From Blastomussa wellsi (Eukaryota; Cnidaria; Anthozoa; Scleractinia; Plerogyridae): a stretch of DNA of 64,000 nucleotides. The notes under the pieces are model-generated. The model did no database searches and was not told the origin of the DNA. It saw nothing but the letters and a program-made list of their open reading frames with translations. Position 1 is the first letter of the stretch. Every line of letters begins with the position of its first letter. Position numbers and translations under genes: made by a program. The stretch is from NCBI GenBank assembly GCA_947652115.1, contig OX393564.1, forward strand, positions 9,047,456-9,111,455, read 5' to 3'. Below, piece by piece: positions 19,074 through 30,666 of this stretch.

Positions 19074-22000
19074 TTTCAAGTTACAGTTTAAGAATTTCTG
19101 TTTTGCTGAATTAACTTGGGGATAAGCAGCAGGACCGCCATTTGGATCCAGAATGTCTTCCGCTTTCTATCTGCCATTATACTTTTGTCTCTGCTGGTTT
19201 GCACCGTGGCAGCAAGACTTCTGACAGTGAAGGAGTTATTTCGGTCTCAACCGCCTTCGAGTTTTGCTGGATTGAATTTTTGAGAAACACGAGAGTCTGA
19301 TGTGTGTTTGCCTGTTGATTGTTTAAAAAAGTAAATACAGGGCAATACTACAATCTCTAGAGCAAAATGTACAATTTATTTCCATCACTCAGGTCTGCAA
19401 ACGAAACGGTAATTCCAAATATTTTTATTAGCTGTGGTGTTTGTTATTTTAGATCAGAGTTTCTAAAGTACATTAGTTTTTTGATTGTCTGCTTTAAATT
19501 TCTGAATTGTCAGATAGCTTTGTTTTAAACTTGTTTTAAATCTGCCACTGTTTTGAAGGAGTCCTATTAGAAATGACACATTTTGAAAAAAAAAATAGCC
19601 AAATTTTGTCAATTATAATGCTTCTCAATCTTCCCCATTCAAGGCTATTCTTGTTTCTTCTCAAACTTATGGTTACATCTTTGTTTGTTTATATGTTTTT
19701 TGTTTATTTTGTTTATTTGTTTTTACATTGGTTCTTTGATTTGATGGCAAATTTATTCAATACCAAAGTTGACTTCATTCATTGTGAGTATACCCCTTCA
19801 AATTTGCTGGATTGTTAACAACCTTTGTTTAGAATGTGTCGGCCTGTTCAGAGCCACTGCCTAACATTTGGCGGTCTGTGTACTAATCTACATAACCCGT
19901 GTCCAACATTGTTGGTTTGCATACGCGTTGACTGCGTGTGTCATGTAAACCATTTTTTGCCAGGTGTTTAGCAGTAATTGTTATTGAGAGCCTGCGTTGA
20001 CTTATCCTCCATATTTCACATTCACGTGTAAAACCATAAGCAATGAGTTTAATAAATACATTAATGCGTCACTGATCAAAAAATAAGCTATGTTCAAAGA
20101 AAAGCAAACAACAATGTGATAATCTTATACATAGTATATAGTGTAAGAAGTGAAAAATTAAAACATCAAGCATATATATAAATTGTACATAAATTTGGTA
20201 ACAACCTTCTTGCTTTGTTTAAAGTTTTAGCCCACACATGCACTTACATTATATTATTCATTTTGACGGTTTTCCTGTGCGCAGTGTTGTACGTTTGTTT
20301 AAATTTTCCAAACCTTTCAAATGGGGAAAAGAAGTGGGACAAAGGGGTGCCAGGAAACACATTGCTTTCCGGGGCAGGAGGGAAACATGCCAGGGAGAAG
20401 CATTTGATGTATGTTTATTATTAATGACTAGCTCCGAGAGCGGGCAAAATGGACCAAACCCGCTCTGTGATTGGCTGCCCGAGCGAGCGGTCTAGATGGA
20501 GCTATCTTGCCCGCTCCTGACTTCGTCTCGGTCCATATGCACACGAAAAAAAAAAAGGTTGGTCAATACCCATTTTCCGCCACGGAAATTTCATCAAACA
20601 TTAGGATTAATGAACCATTGCCAGCGCACTGTACATACTGTACATTTCTTAGCCGCGTTCTGCAACTACAACATGCAAACAGAGCTGTAGTGCAGAAGCT
20701 CTCGTGGCTTGTAATTCTACTGTTTGCAGTTGCTATTGTTCTAGGGGCTAGGGGCTGTTGTTTGTGTTTTAACGCAGGGTGTCGAGCCATTCATTCCAGA
20801 CCTTACGAGAGTTGCTACATCTCCCAAACCGTAAACACAGCATAGGCGAACGGGCCGGGGGGCAGCCCCGCCCCCCAAGACCCCCCCCCCCCCTTGCAAA
20901 AAGTTACCCGTACGCCAATGAAACACACGGTGATAAATAACCAACTCGCGCTACGTGCTTGTTGGTTTTTTTTTTGTCCAACGCGGGGTCATGGAATAAT
21001 TGTTAAATATTGGATATTGAAGAAAGCACAGGTAGACACGCGGTTGACATATTTAAGGTCATTCCCCTGAAATAGAACTGACAATAGATTTTCATTCAAA
21101 CTTTGCCCATTTGTTGTTCATCGTAAGGGAATTTAAATTTTGTAATGAAAAAGAGGGGTTCCCATATTTGTTTAGGAGCAGGAGCACCTTGAAAATACCC
21201 CATAATTCGTTAAAATATCAGCTTCAGAAATGTTTTCATTTGACTAGCTCATACCACGTCTTATGGGAGAAGAAAAAATAGGGAGAAAGCAAAAGAAGGG
21301 AAAAAACTATTGATATGCTGTATCGCCTTCAAGGAACAATTTAAGATATGTTTCATTATGAAAGCACGCATTTCCAGTCGACCTTGATTCAACTTGTTAC
21401 TAGTATGCAGTGGTCTCGAGGCCACAATATCTGTTCAATAAGTTCACGTTTCCGTCGATTATTTATTTTTCTGCAATGGGAATTTGTTTATATTCCTGTT
21501 ATAGTAAGAAAGTGATTGCTAGTTTCAGAAAAAGGGTGAAAAAATATAGGTCACCATACTCGTTTACGAGAAAACGACGATTAATCTCCTTCACGAGCAA
21601 AGCCGTAAATAAAACGCCGCAGTTTTCTTTAGGTGCGCGTGCTGATGACGCAATAAATCGTGCGTAGTAAGGATGTGCAATGCAATACAGGTGAATGACC
21701 TTAACTCTTCCTTCTACTTTTCTTTAGAATTTTTTTTTTCTGTAAATTCAAGCTACCTTAGTGCGAGCAATCTTTTTTAAACTTTCCCTAGGCCTGAATG
21801 CCATATTCCCATCCGAGCACTGATTCGAAAAATACAATAATAAAATAATCTTAACCCATTTTTTTTATTGTAACGGTGCTAATCAAGGGCGTTATTTGAT
21901 CGTTCCACGGTACGTTTTACGGTAGCTGAAAGCAAACATTTTTTTAAAGGAATACTTGGTAAAAATCTTCATTGCTAGGAAGTTCCGATTATATGGAACA

Positions 22001-23900
22001 ATTTTACATATAATTTATGGAACAATCACACAAATGAAATGTAATTGGACTCCAAACGTCCCTCGAGACAAAGTTTTACATAAGGAAATCACAGCATGGG
22101 TGACGGAAAATTAAAATGCTGCAAGGCTCTGGGCGTATAAGTGACCTGCACGCTAGAGGAATACCAGAATCGTTGATTTGTCGGAAGAACGCGAGTCAAT
22201 CAGTGATAGTACGCATTGCCAAAAAAGAGTGGACCCACGAGGCAATATCCATGCAGGTGTGGTCCGTATATCCCAAAACAAGAAAATCTGGAGGTTTTGA
22301 TGAAATGAATTACCAAGAGGGAATCATCTGGACCAGCTACCAAAATTCCAATTTTTTGGCTAGGAATCCCTAACCCTAACATAAAAGCTAACCGCAAGCA
22401 ACCTAAATTAAATTTAAACTAACCGTAGTCCTATGTAAGCTAACCAAAGTGCTAAGTAGGCTAACTAGAGTGCTATCTATGTGGGTCAACCGAAGTGCTC
22501 AGTAGGCTAACCGGAGTGCTACCCAGGCCTCTGACGCAGGCTAACCGAGCGCTAATAATTATCTCTTTACTGTGTGGTATAATTCATCACTAGGTGCCCA
22601 GCTCCGATAGCTCGCTGTTATATTGTAATTGTGCACGTTTTGAGCCGCCATTTTGAGTTCACTGACTTTCCCAGAGACCTCCGCGCACCTATGTACCACA
22701 GGAATGAGGCTGGAGTTGTATTTTTCAACACGAACTTTTCACAATTTGTACATACCTACCCGATATATTTCGCAATTTCCAGATGTGCTCGTATGCCTAT
22801 TTTTTAAACACTAGCATTAGCCAATAAACGCGCGAGAATTTCTGCAGTTGTGGTAAAATTAACAAATTGACGTAAGCTTGTTGCGATACGTCCTGTAATT
22901 GACCATGAATTTCTTCATCACATTGTCGAATTTGGTGTAGACTCACGAGGCGACACACAATTAACCTTAATTCCATTCGCAAATTCTCGAAAACCAGATG
23001 AATTAATACAAAGTTCAGTCCACTCGTGGTGCCTCGGCAGAACACGGCAAAAATAAATGATACCATAAAACGACTTTCACGTCAAACTTTGGTGTTTTCC
23101 CTTCACAGATTAATTCAATCCCGATCCATCGAACGGCGAATTGTCCAAAACTAGAATGCGAATCATACATGGCTCTAAGGTTAGTTGCAAATTTGTTTGA
23201 ATGAATTTCGTAGAGGAAACGTCAATGAACGGTGACTTACCTTACCAAAAAACTTGATAAAAACAAACAACGGGTCGCGCAAAGACGTTTTCGTCTTCAG
23301 CTGCTTAAGAACGGTGCCTGCTAATACCGAGATATTTTGCTCGGCCGATAACTAGGCAGGGTCCACGGGGCTATTAGCAGTATACATGACTGGGAGGTCC
23401 GACATAATTTTATACACTAGGTGTTTTGGTCAAGCGATCTGTCACGTATTTCTTAGGACGTACTTCACACCTCCTAGCGAAATTGTTGCGATCGGTGGAT
23501 CAGAAAAATATTCATTCGAGGTTTAAGCAACGTGCAAAATCATGTATTAGAAGAGTTTGGATGAAGAAAGCTTTTTGAAAAAGTGCTCTTGTTTCTACTG
23601 TAAAAAGAAACGAGACGTTTCGGGAAGAACCCCTTCGTCGGACGCAAATAATGCCATTGATAAAACCAAACGTTTAAAAAAATATTGACAAATATTGCTC
23701 GCGTACCTTTTAAAAGATGAATTAAATAAACTTAAAATCAATGTTTAAGCCCCTAGGGGCTAGCCTACCCAGTTGGAGGAAATTGGTAGAAGAGTCTGTT
23801 TGATTGAATAATTTAACTATTTCTTGGGGTAGGAAATTTTGATGCCAATTATTTTTTGGGTTTAAAATTTCAGGCTCGTGCATTTCTTTAGGTTTGCAAT
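19074..23900. other. intergenic repeat-rich region
   Basis: I found no gene in these 4.8 kb. Contents seen: AT-rich probable 3' UTR sequence to about 20.1 kb, a segment at 20723-20756 that is copied inverted at 27069-27102, a poly-C tract near 20880, a diverged palindrome copy at about 20931-21006, degenerate short repeats at 22365-22560, and a Penelope-terminus-like sequence near 23600-23650 (GAGACGTTTCGGG, then CCCCTTCGTCGGA). Small ORFs have no recognisable domains. Confidence 0.5.
22365..22560. repeat. degenerate ~20-bp tandem repeat next to a telomere-like motif
   Basis: After CCCTAACCCTAAC (two TTAGGG-type units on the - strand) comes a series of motifs like GGCTAACCGAAGTGCTAAGT, five or six in number, with heavy sequence drift. 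It reads as a decayed simple satellite. Confidence 0.5.
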
Positions 23901-23984
23901 ATGCAAACGATTACCCATAACAAAAGGCTAAGAAAAATTTTGAACGTGTTTTGCACGAGCTGATGTCTTGCAAACTTGACAAAA

Positions 23985-24128
23985 GAGCAAGCAGTTAGAG
24001 ATTTGCATACTTGTTATAAAAGCAAGTCAAAAAGTTAGAGATTTGCATACTTGTAAAGAAAGTCAACCAGTTAGAGGTTTGCATACTTATTAAAAAGCAG
24101 ATTATTTTCTCGCACATTATAAAAAGCT
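23985..24128 (+). promoter_or_regulatory. three upstream repeats and TATA-like box before the viral polymerase gene
   Basis: The motif GTTAGAGATTTGCATACTTG occurs at about 23995 and 24033, and with one or two changes at about 24073, at a spacing near 38 bases. It is followed by ATTATAAAAAGC just before the start ATG at 24133. The tandem layout and position suggest promoter or enhancer repeats of the viral element. TTTGCAT is an octamer-like core (inference). Confidence 0.5.
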
Positions 24129-25198
24129 GTCGATGGCTGCGCAAGCAACGTGGCAGGATTTAGAACAAGCACTAGCGGAAATTGATTTTGAAAAAAATGT
24201 TAGAACAAATAAAACCAGAAATTCGGAATGTGTTTGATGAGTGCATACCCCCGGAAGCCCAAAGCGTCTGCCCAAACCTCTACTTCCAAAACCATACCGG
24301 CCAAGAGCGCCCCCAAGGCAAAAAAGAGGGGCAAGAAAAAGCATCCTGAAAACCTTTGATCCAATCCCTGCCCAGAAAGTCAAATCGAAGGAGAACTACC
24401 GACAATCTCTTGAATGGTTCTATGCAAAAGAACCAGAGGCTGAGGGAAGAACGGAAGAACGGCGACGATTTATAAGTTGGTCGGCCCAAGGACATGACAA
24501 AAACCTCACAGATTATTTTATGGAAAAGATTCGAGAGAGCGTAAACACATCCATGTATCTGAGGCAAAACTATTCTTATTGGTTGGAAAACATCGAGGAA
24601 GGAACTCTGATGTTGTTTTATAAAAGCTCCGTGGGGTCGCCTTGGACCAGAGAACTGTCTGAAGCGGAAAACTGGTTGAATAAAAAGGAGGAGGAGCGTC
24701 TGGAAGTTGATGAAATCGAAACACCGAACACAAAGTGGGTGTTCAGGGGCTATTCTGATGTCAATGTGAAGGTTGTGCTTGACCGCCAGCCTTTGTTGGG
24801 CACAGACCCCTTGCCTGACTGGCTACGCAACCTTGCACATAGCAGGTAAATAGTGGCACTGGACACCTACCGCGATAATTTGTGTCGCTGGCGCTGCATT
24901 GCTGTGCACCGAGGAGCCCGGCCTGATCGAAGTACAGCAGCAGCTCGTGAACTTGTCAAGAGTTTCTTCAAACTCAAAACTGTTCCAATCGACTGTACAA
25001 AAACATCTCTTGATGAATTAGATAAGGTTGAAAGATATCTCAACAAAGGAGTCGGTTTTTCAGATTGGCTCGGCATCAAGGTTTATCAGCCTGAGCTGGG
25101 AGAAGACGGCGAAGTGGTTTGGCATCTTAGAAGAAACCCGCCGGCCAAACTGACAAACATTCTGACAATCGGTATTTACGAGGGGCATGCCTTTTTGA

Positions 25199-27072
25199 GA
25201 ACCAAATGTCGAACTTTACACCAGTCGAAACTGATGTAAATGTCATGTAAATATGCAAAAACAATAGCTTTCGCTCCTTTACATTAGGCTCGATTCATTA
25301 AAGTTCGACGTTTGACCACAGCCTTTGTTAGCAACTAATATATAATCAGTACATGACTTTTGCTTCTGTAAATTAGATTCCGCCACTAAAAGCTGTTTTG
25401 GGAGGATTTGGCGCAGCTCAATGGATCTATCGAGACTTTCCTGAATGCGTGAACAATGGTTACGCGGTGAAGGATTCTTTAGGAAAGAACGTTCTTCAAT
25501 TTGGTTTTATGTTGGCTGAAATGATAAAGGGCAGCATCGCGACCGAAGAGTTTGGCGAGGTATAATTTCAGTTTGACATACCTTTGTACTTAACAACAAT
25601 TCCATGCGCGCGTGAGTGATATGAGATGCACCGAGTTGGCTATAGCTATCTTATATTCAACAACTAAGACAGGAATAATTGTTTTATTATTAAAAACACC
25701 CAAAGAATGTACCTTTTTATCGATACAGTGGCAATTTGGTTTCAAGTAGCTATTATGGGTTTTCCAGGGGGCAATTACAGATTAATTTGCCCTTTGGGCA
25801 TGTCTAGCAAAACAAAAGAAATCAAAATAGCCGTCTTTTCTCGCTGACGCGTGCGCTTACCATATTTTTGGTCCATAGGGTATTTAACAATTATTCCTCG
25901 AGCCCCAGATAACATCATGATAACTAACAAATTTAGTAAAGTTTTCAGGAATAAAAGTAAGAACTCGCCAATGAGTTAAGAACTCGTGGATAATCATAAT
26001 ATTTAACGATGTTGCATTTTGCAGTTGATCGTCGATGTACCAGCCGAGCTAATTTTTCTCGACCGTAGGAATCAAGTGAACGATGTTTCGCTTCTATTCC
26101 AGCAACGATTAAAACGAATCAGCAACGTGTCCTGCACACTGCGCTATGGGTTATTTTCTTCCTTCTGCTCCAATATTCGCACTGGGCGCCATATTGGAAG
26201 GAGTATTTCTGTCCACAAAACTACGTCATCAGCCGAGGTCACGTGGTATTTTGACCGCGCGATTCAAAGTACAGTTTTTGGGGGAAAATAGCGCAACAAG
26301 TTCATCGCTTATAAAGTTGTCAGCTTTAATCTAAACTGCTTCAAACTTTGGGATCTTATCTTTGAAGATGTAACTTTTAAAAATATACAAAAACAAATTT
26401 TGTTTCATATGTTGTTTTTCAGCTTCAAGAAGTGGCACATTTGTGTTTTGAACAAGACCCGGATGTTCGACCAAACGCCTCACAAGTTCGCGACCTCCTG
26501 GAGGAGCTTTGGTGTCGCAATGATGTCTGGGACACAACACTGTAATTTCAAGTTACAGTTTAAGAATTTCTGTTTTGCTGAATTAACTTGGGGATAAGCA
26601 GCAGGACCGCCATTTGGATCCAGAATGTCTTCCGCTTTCTATCTGCCATTATACTTTTGTCTCTGCTGGTTTGCACCGTGGCAGCAAGACTTTTGACAGT
26701 GAAGGAGTTATTTCGGTCTCAACCGCCTTCGAGTTTTGCTGGATTGAATTTTTGAGAAACACGAGAGTCTGATGTGTGTTTGCCTGTTGATTGTTTAAAA
26801 AAGTAAATACAGGGCAATACTACAATCTCTAGAGCAAAATGTACAATTTATTTCCATCACTCAGGTCTGCAAACGAAACGGTAATTCCAAATATTTTTAT
26901 TAGCTGTGGTGTTTGTTATTTTAGATCAGAGTTTCTAAAGTACATTAGTTTTTTGATTGTCTGCTTTAAATTTCTGAATTGTCAGATAGCTTTGTTTTAA
27001 ACTTGTTTTAAATCTGCCACTGTTTTGAAGGAGTCCTATTAGAAATGACACATTTTGAAAAAAAAAATAGCC
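25199..27072 (+). pseudogene. duplicated receptor pseudokinase exons inserted in the viral gene
   Basis: This is a copy of 17727-19600 at a constant 7472-bp offset, introns included. Exons fall at 25377-25559, 26025-26126 and 26423-26545. No promoter, 7TM or N-lobe exons came with it, so it is a partial gene copy made at DNA level rather than a retrocopy. Only two substitutions were noticed over 1.87 kb. Confidence 0.93.
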
Positions 27073-27103
27073 CCTAGCCCCTAGAACAATAGCAACTGCA
27101 AAT
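27073..27103. repeat. inverted filler at the insertion junction
   Basis: 27069-27102 (AGCCCCTAGCCCCTAGAACA, then ATAGCAACTGCAA-type sequence) equals the reverse complement of 20723-20756 over 34 bases. It overlaps the end of the host copy by the four bases AGCC, a microhomology. Confidence 0.85.
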
Positions 27104-27602
27104 TTTACGAGGGGCATGCCTTTTTGATAAAAGACATAGCAAAACTTGCGAAAACATATTCATGTGTGGATTGTCGTGCGAGATTCACACGAGTTGACAG
27201 TCTACAACGGCATGCCCAAAGGTGTGCGCAAGGGAATACGATAATCGATTGCCCGGGCGAAAAAGTCGAAGCCCCGCAGACAGCATTCGAGAAGGCTTTC
27301 TATCCAAAACATACAGCTGCCCCAGAATCGCTACGGTGGCTAGACCAAGAAGTCAAGCGGCGGAAAATTCACATCCACCACGCAATGTGTGGACACGTAG
27401 GTGAGAGGTGGTTTGGGTATATTCAAATTTAAATGCAACTGCTGCGCCGTTTATTATTAATAATTGGTTGAAGCTTGGTACTTTCCACATTTTGATATAC
27501 AACACCAAAAAAATATATTCAGATCTCTAGTCCATCGGGCGAATGCCTTTTTTGGGTGCAGGTGCAGGTGCAGATGCCGGTGCCCGTGCCTTAAAAAAAG
27601 GC

Positions 27603-27938
27603 TCAGATGTCTTCACGCTTGACATAGGTTGTAACAAGTGTAGCGCCGATTCCAATAATAGAGATCCATTGGTTTGTGGTGAGAACATTTTGAAAACTTT
27701 TGGAATCGGGCGGTGGTGCGGTCTCTGGAACCGGCGGAGGGGGTGCAGATTGTTTTTCTTTTGCAATTATTACAGAAGCCTCGGCTACGGCTTTTTTCTG
27801 CGCTTCGAGGGCCAACCGTGTTCTTTCAGCAACCATTTTGCCAGCAGCTACCCGCTTGGGATTTTTGTCAGGCTTTGTTGCCGGAGTTTGTTAAGTTGCC
27901 TGTGAGACTGGAGCGGTCGGTTGCTGTTCTTCTGACAT
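27603..27938 (-). pseudogene. viral small membrane protein gene with one nonsense codon
   Basis: From the ATG at 27938 the frame runs 111 codons to the stop at 27603, with one in-frame TAA after about 15 codons. A second ATG at 27836 gives an intact 77-residue product. Features: a basic, Ala-rich segment (TRLALEAQKKAVAEA), a Pro-rich stretch, then a single hydrophobic segment (WISIIGIGATLVTTYV) ending in KRED. Probably a virion or membrane protein. Function unknown. It lies downstream of the ATPase block on the same strand. Confidence 0.55.
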
Positions 27939-28003
27939 AGTTGAGATTTTTTGGTGAGGAATTGCTGTCTATTTCTGGGTAATTATTTTGCAATGCAAAG
28001 TAA

Positions 28004-28526
28004 TTATTCAATAGTTGGTGAGTTTTGCTCATTAATTTCTTCCGATTTTGCTTCGCGCTTGCTTTTCAAAAGCTCATTTAAAACAAGGTGTTTTGCGGTG
28101 ATCAGCCCAGCGTTGGCCACAGCAAGAAAACGGCCGCACTTTCAAGCCATGTTACCGGCCAGGTTGGAGAGCTCTTTGTTGATGATGTAGTCGTTTCTGA
28201 GTTCTTTTTGATAAGCATCCGACGCCTTTGGTCACAGGAAAAATGAAGCTGTCGATCAATCTGTAAGTTGTCTTTGAGCCCACGTATGCCTCGTACCGTT
28301 TGGTGTATTTCTCAACATCTTTGTCGCAGAGGCGCTTCACCTGCTCGTGTGTTAACTGCACCCCGGTGACCTCTTTGGCTTTTCCTGTCGACACCAGCAC
28401 GGCCAGCTGCTCACGAAGAGCAGGAATATCGGGCCCGGAGCCTGTCACAACAACAGCTGGCCCGCTCGACGGCTCGGCTTCCATCAGGTTCATAACCTCT
28501 GCGATAGCAAGCTCTTCTCCCGCCAT
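28004..28526 (-). pseudogene. viral conserved protein of unknown function, frameshifted
   Basis: Starts at 28526 (MAGEELAIAEVMNLMEAE) and is open for about 105 codons. Near 28205 the coding signal moves to another frame, which reads NDYIINKELSNLAGNMA with an in-frame stop and ends at 28004. The helix-rich, charged protein lacks a known motif. The 124-residue open frame therefore has a non-native C-terminus. It ends the ATPase-capsid block. Confidence 0.5.
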
Positions 28527-28562
28527 TGTGTATAATAATCTTACAAATTCCGTTTTTTCAAT

Positions 28563-29147
28563 TCAAAATGACTCCGTAGGGGTGCCGAAGCGAGAACACG
28601 AGATTCGCAAACTTTTAAGCTTTGAAATAAGACCTTTGTACTCATCCTGGGAGAGTTCCCCGGCGTAATCTTCAAAGATGGCTTTCAAAGACTTGGCCGC
28701 GGGGGTGTAAAAGAGAACGACCGCCGCCACGTTCTCCCGGAAGGAGGCTGTTGTGCTTGTCATCTTCTGTGTCAGCACCCAAACGCTGATGCCAACATGT
28801 CGGACAGAAAAGGCACGATTTACCAGCGGGCCTGAGCGCCATTTCACATCTTTCGAGGCTGCACAGTCATCGAGGATTATGAGCGTGTTGGTGCCCTCGA
28901 AAAGCCAGGAGACAAGCTTCAACGAAATTTCCACCCCGTGGTGCGCGCATATTATCACAAACATTCGCGGATCATCTTCACCAATTCGGTGGTAGTTTTT
29001 GTTGTGCGCGAATGTCGGACAGATCAACACGATGTTGTCGAACTTGCCACGAAAAGGGCCATAGAGCTGGTCCGCCACAAACTGCGATTTGCCTGAATTC
29101 GTCGGACCCACAATCAACGCGTTGAACGGGATGTTGCTTGCATTCAT
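28563..29147 (-). CDS. viral genome-packaging ATPase (A32/FtsK-HerA type)
   Basis: An ORF of 194 residues. Walker A is GPTNSGKS near residues 13-20, Walker B is LIILDD near 87-92, and a polar VWVLTQK motif follows near 120, as in the A32-type packaging ATPases of polintons and large DNA viruses, which pump the genome into the capsid. The C-terminus (SCSRFGTPTESF) looks frame-shifted compared with what the coding signal suggests, so it may be slightly truncated. A TATA-like ATATAAAA lies about 25-35 bases upstream of the ATG (about 29172-29180). The next gene upstream in the same block is the capsid gene. Confidence 0.87.
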   Translation of the reverse strand: MNASNIPFNALIVGPTNSGKSQFVADQLYGPFRGKFDNIVLICPTFAHNKNYHRIGEDDPRMFVIICAHHGVEISLKLVSWLFEGTNTLIILDDCAASKDVKWRSGPLVNRAFSVRHVGISVWVLTQKMTSTTASFRENVAAVVLFYTPAAKSLKAIFEDYAGELSQDEYKGLISKLKSLRISCSRFGTPTESF

Positions 29148-29209
29148 TCAGTGTTGCACAGATTCTTGCTGTTTTATATCAGTTGCAAAGATTCCAATTG
29201 TTGTTTTAA

Positions 29210-30395
29210 TCAGTATTCCACAGAATACAATTGCCGCTCCAATATTTTCATCTGGGAGTCGGATATAACAAAGACGTAGCAGTTGACATTGCCTGCTCCG
29301 CTTGCGTTCCACTCGAGCTCAAGCTGTGCCCCGTCTTGTGTGTTTACGAGGCGCGCGCCGCTGCCGTGCAGCGACTGATCTGCCATGGAGCGCAGATCGA
29401 TTAAAAGCCCGAACTTGTCATCGCTGTAGAACTTTGTCATATTCATGTGGGGCGTTTTTCTGTGGAAAGAAGCGGCGGACCATCTCCAACATGTCCCTGT
29501 ATAAGATGCCGTTGTTGTACAGCATGTTAGGCGAGCCGTTCACCGTGACGCTGACTTTCGAGAGGCCGGGGTTGAAGTACTTTTCTGTATATCTGGCCCC
29601 CGGAGCGTAAGGCTCGATGAACAGGAGAAGGATTCCTTTCATGGACCTTCTCTGGGGGTTGACTCTGAGGTTAATCCTTTCCTTGGCTTTTGGGAAGGTG
29701 TGCATCTGATAAAGCTGAACGTGATCGTACATGAATTCATTGCCAGCGGAATAAACACTGAGCGCTTCTTCCGCCAGATTCTTGCTTCTCATCATTTCGT
29801 ACTCGAGCTGGATGTCTGTCAGCTTGTATTTCAGTTTTGTGGGGTCAGAGCCTTTGACAACCTGTAAGGCCGGCGCAAGGGTCAGATCAAACACGAGGTC
29901 GTGGTAAAGAGCTTGGGGGTAAAAGACTCCGTGGTCGGTCAGGATCTGGTAGTCCAGCCTGATTCTGTATTTTGTGCCAAAAACTTCGGAGGGCGCGTTT
30001 TCCACGTCGACGCCCGAGGTTTTCTTATCCTCTGCGCTTGAGCAGATCTTGCAGAGGTCGGCGCTTTGAATTCCATCGAGCAGCCTGTTGTCCCGCTCCT
30101 CCTGCGAGAGGAAAAGGTCCTCCCAGATCTTGAAGATGTCATACCCGACCGTGTCCTGCAGTACTTCGCCCCCGTACTTCACAAGAAGCTTGTCGACCAG
30201 AGCGCGCCCGACTTTTTGAACGAGGAAGTTTTTGGGTTCCCCTCCAGTCAAGTCGATGTTGAAAAGCAGTGCGAGCGAGCCGGGCACGAGGACCTCTATA
30301 TTATTCAGCTTGGGCACGGAAACATTCAGGGTCTCGCTGGGGTTGGCGTCGCTACGATCAAAGGTGATGCGCTTTAATGCACGCTCGAATTTCAT
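29210..30395 (-). pseudogene. viral double-jelly-roll major capsid protein candidate, frameshifted
   Basis: The main open frame (30395-29418, 325 codons) reads as beta-rich sequence with LEVLVPGSLALLF-type strands, IRLDYQILTDHGVF, KLKYKLTDIQLEYE and RRSMKGILLLFIEPYAPGAR, then VTVNGSPNMLYNNGILYRDM. I recognise this as the capsid family found in cnidarian polinton-like elements. A frameshift near 29455 moves the C-terminal about 75 residues (KFYSDDKFGLLIDLRSM onward) to the frame ending at 29210. Length without the shift would be near 390 residues, smaller than many such capsids. As it stands it would not make the full protein. Divergent from the small gene at 30496. Confidence 0.72.
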
Positions 30396-30495
30396 CGCGT
30401 TGAGATTTCCTCTTTGTGTGTTGGCCGAAGATTTGCTTGCACCGCCATTTTGTCTATATCAAACAGAAAAAATATTTTTGTTTAAATATACAACA
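30396..30495. promoter_or_regulatory. divergent intergenic promoter region of the viral element
   Basis: The 100 bases between the capsid start (30395, - strand) and the small acidic gene (30496, + strand) must serve both. An AT-rich stretch with TATTTTTGTTTAAATATACA lies just before the + strand ATG. No defined motif was proven. Confidence 0.4.
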
Positions 30496-30657
30496 ATGGC
30501 GGAAGGTGGAGAGTTTGGATACGACAACCCTGCACTTGACCATGCACTTGACCACGATGACGACGGCGATGCCGATGAACAAGACCGTCAAAACACAACC
30601 GGTCCTTTTGTGCCGGGCACCGCATCGACACCCTACCGTGGTAGCGAAGAAATTTAA
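30496..30657 (+). CDS. viral small acidic protein (53 aa)
   Basis: An uninterrupted frame from ATG to TAA with a very acidic centre (HALDHDDDGDADEQD) and no hydrophobic segment. It is followed nine bases later by the next ATG on the same strand. The tight spacing suggests it is part of the right-reading viral block. Function unknown. Confidence 0.5.
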   Translation: MAEGGEFGYDNPALDHALDHDDDGDADEQDRQNTTGPFVPGTASTPYRGSEEI

Positions 30658-30666
30658 TTGAAAACA

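Larger units (their letters stand above)
17727..19600 (+). repeat. source copy of the duplicated pseudokinase segment
   Basis: This interval, with the last three coding exons and their introns, is repeated at 25199-27072 with a constant offset of 7472 bp. I saw only two differences (near 17748 and 19220). Here the exons fit the receptor frame, so this is the original copy. Confidence 0.93.
25175..27127. repeat. 24-bp direct duplication flanking the host-derived insert
   Basis: The sequence TTTACGAGGGGCATGCCTTT plus TTGA is present at 25175-25198 and again at 27104-27127. The first copy ends the left half of the polymerase remnant and the second begins the right half, so it behaves like a target duplication around the 1905-bp insert. 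Confidence 0.9.
24133..27432 (+). pseudogene. viral protein-primed-type DNA polymerase B, N-terminal remnant, split
   Basis: The start ATG at 24133 opens a frame (MAAQATWQDLEQALAEIDFE) that meets two TGA stops at 24235-24240. The long reading continues at 24241-25198 with one in-frame TAA at 24847. A 1.9-kb insertion (25199-27103) splits it, and it resumes at about 27128 with a C2H2-like region (CVDCRARF, then LQRHAQRC), followed by VEAPQTAFEKAFY and IHIHHAMCGH. It then ends at 27432. I recognise this as the N-terminal region of the polymerase of cnidarian polinton-like elements. Exonuclease and polymerase motifs are absent, so about two thirds of the gene has been lost by deletion. It is not functional. 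Confidence 0.72.

Noticed and set aside
23985..24110. CRISPR-like repeat-spacer array
   Set aside because: Three imperfect repeats with short similar spacers in a eukaryotic viral promoter region. No cas genes, and the repeats drift. It is better explained as promoter repeats.
25377..26545. A second, independent kinase gene
   Set aside because: It is a copy of three receptor exons and introns at constant offset, with no N-lobe exons and no promoter, inserted in a viral gene.
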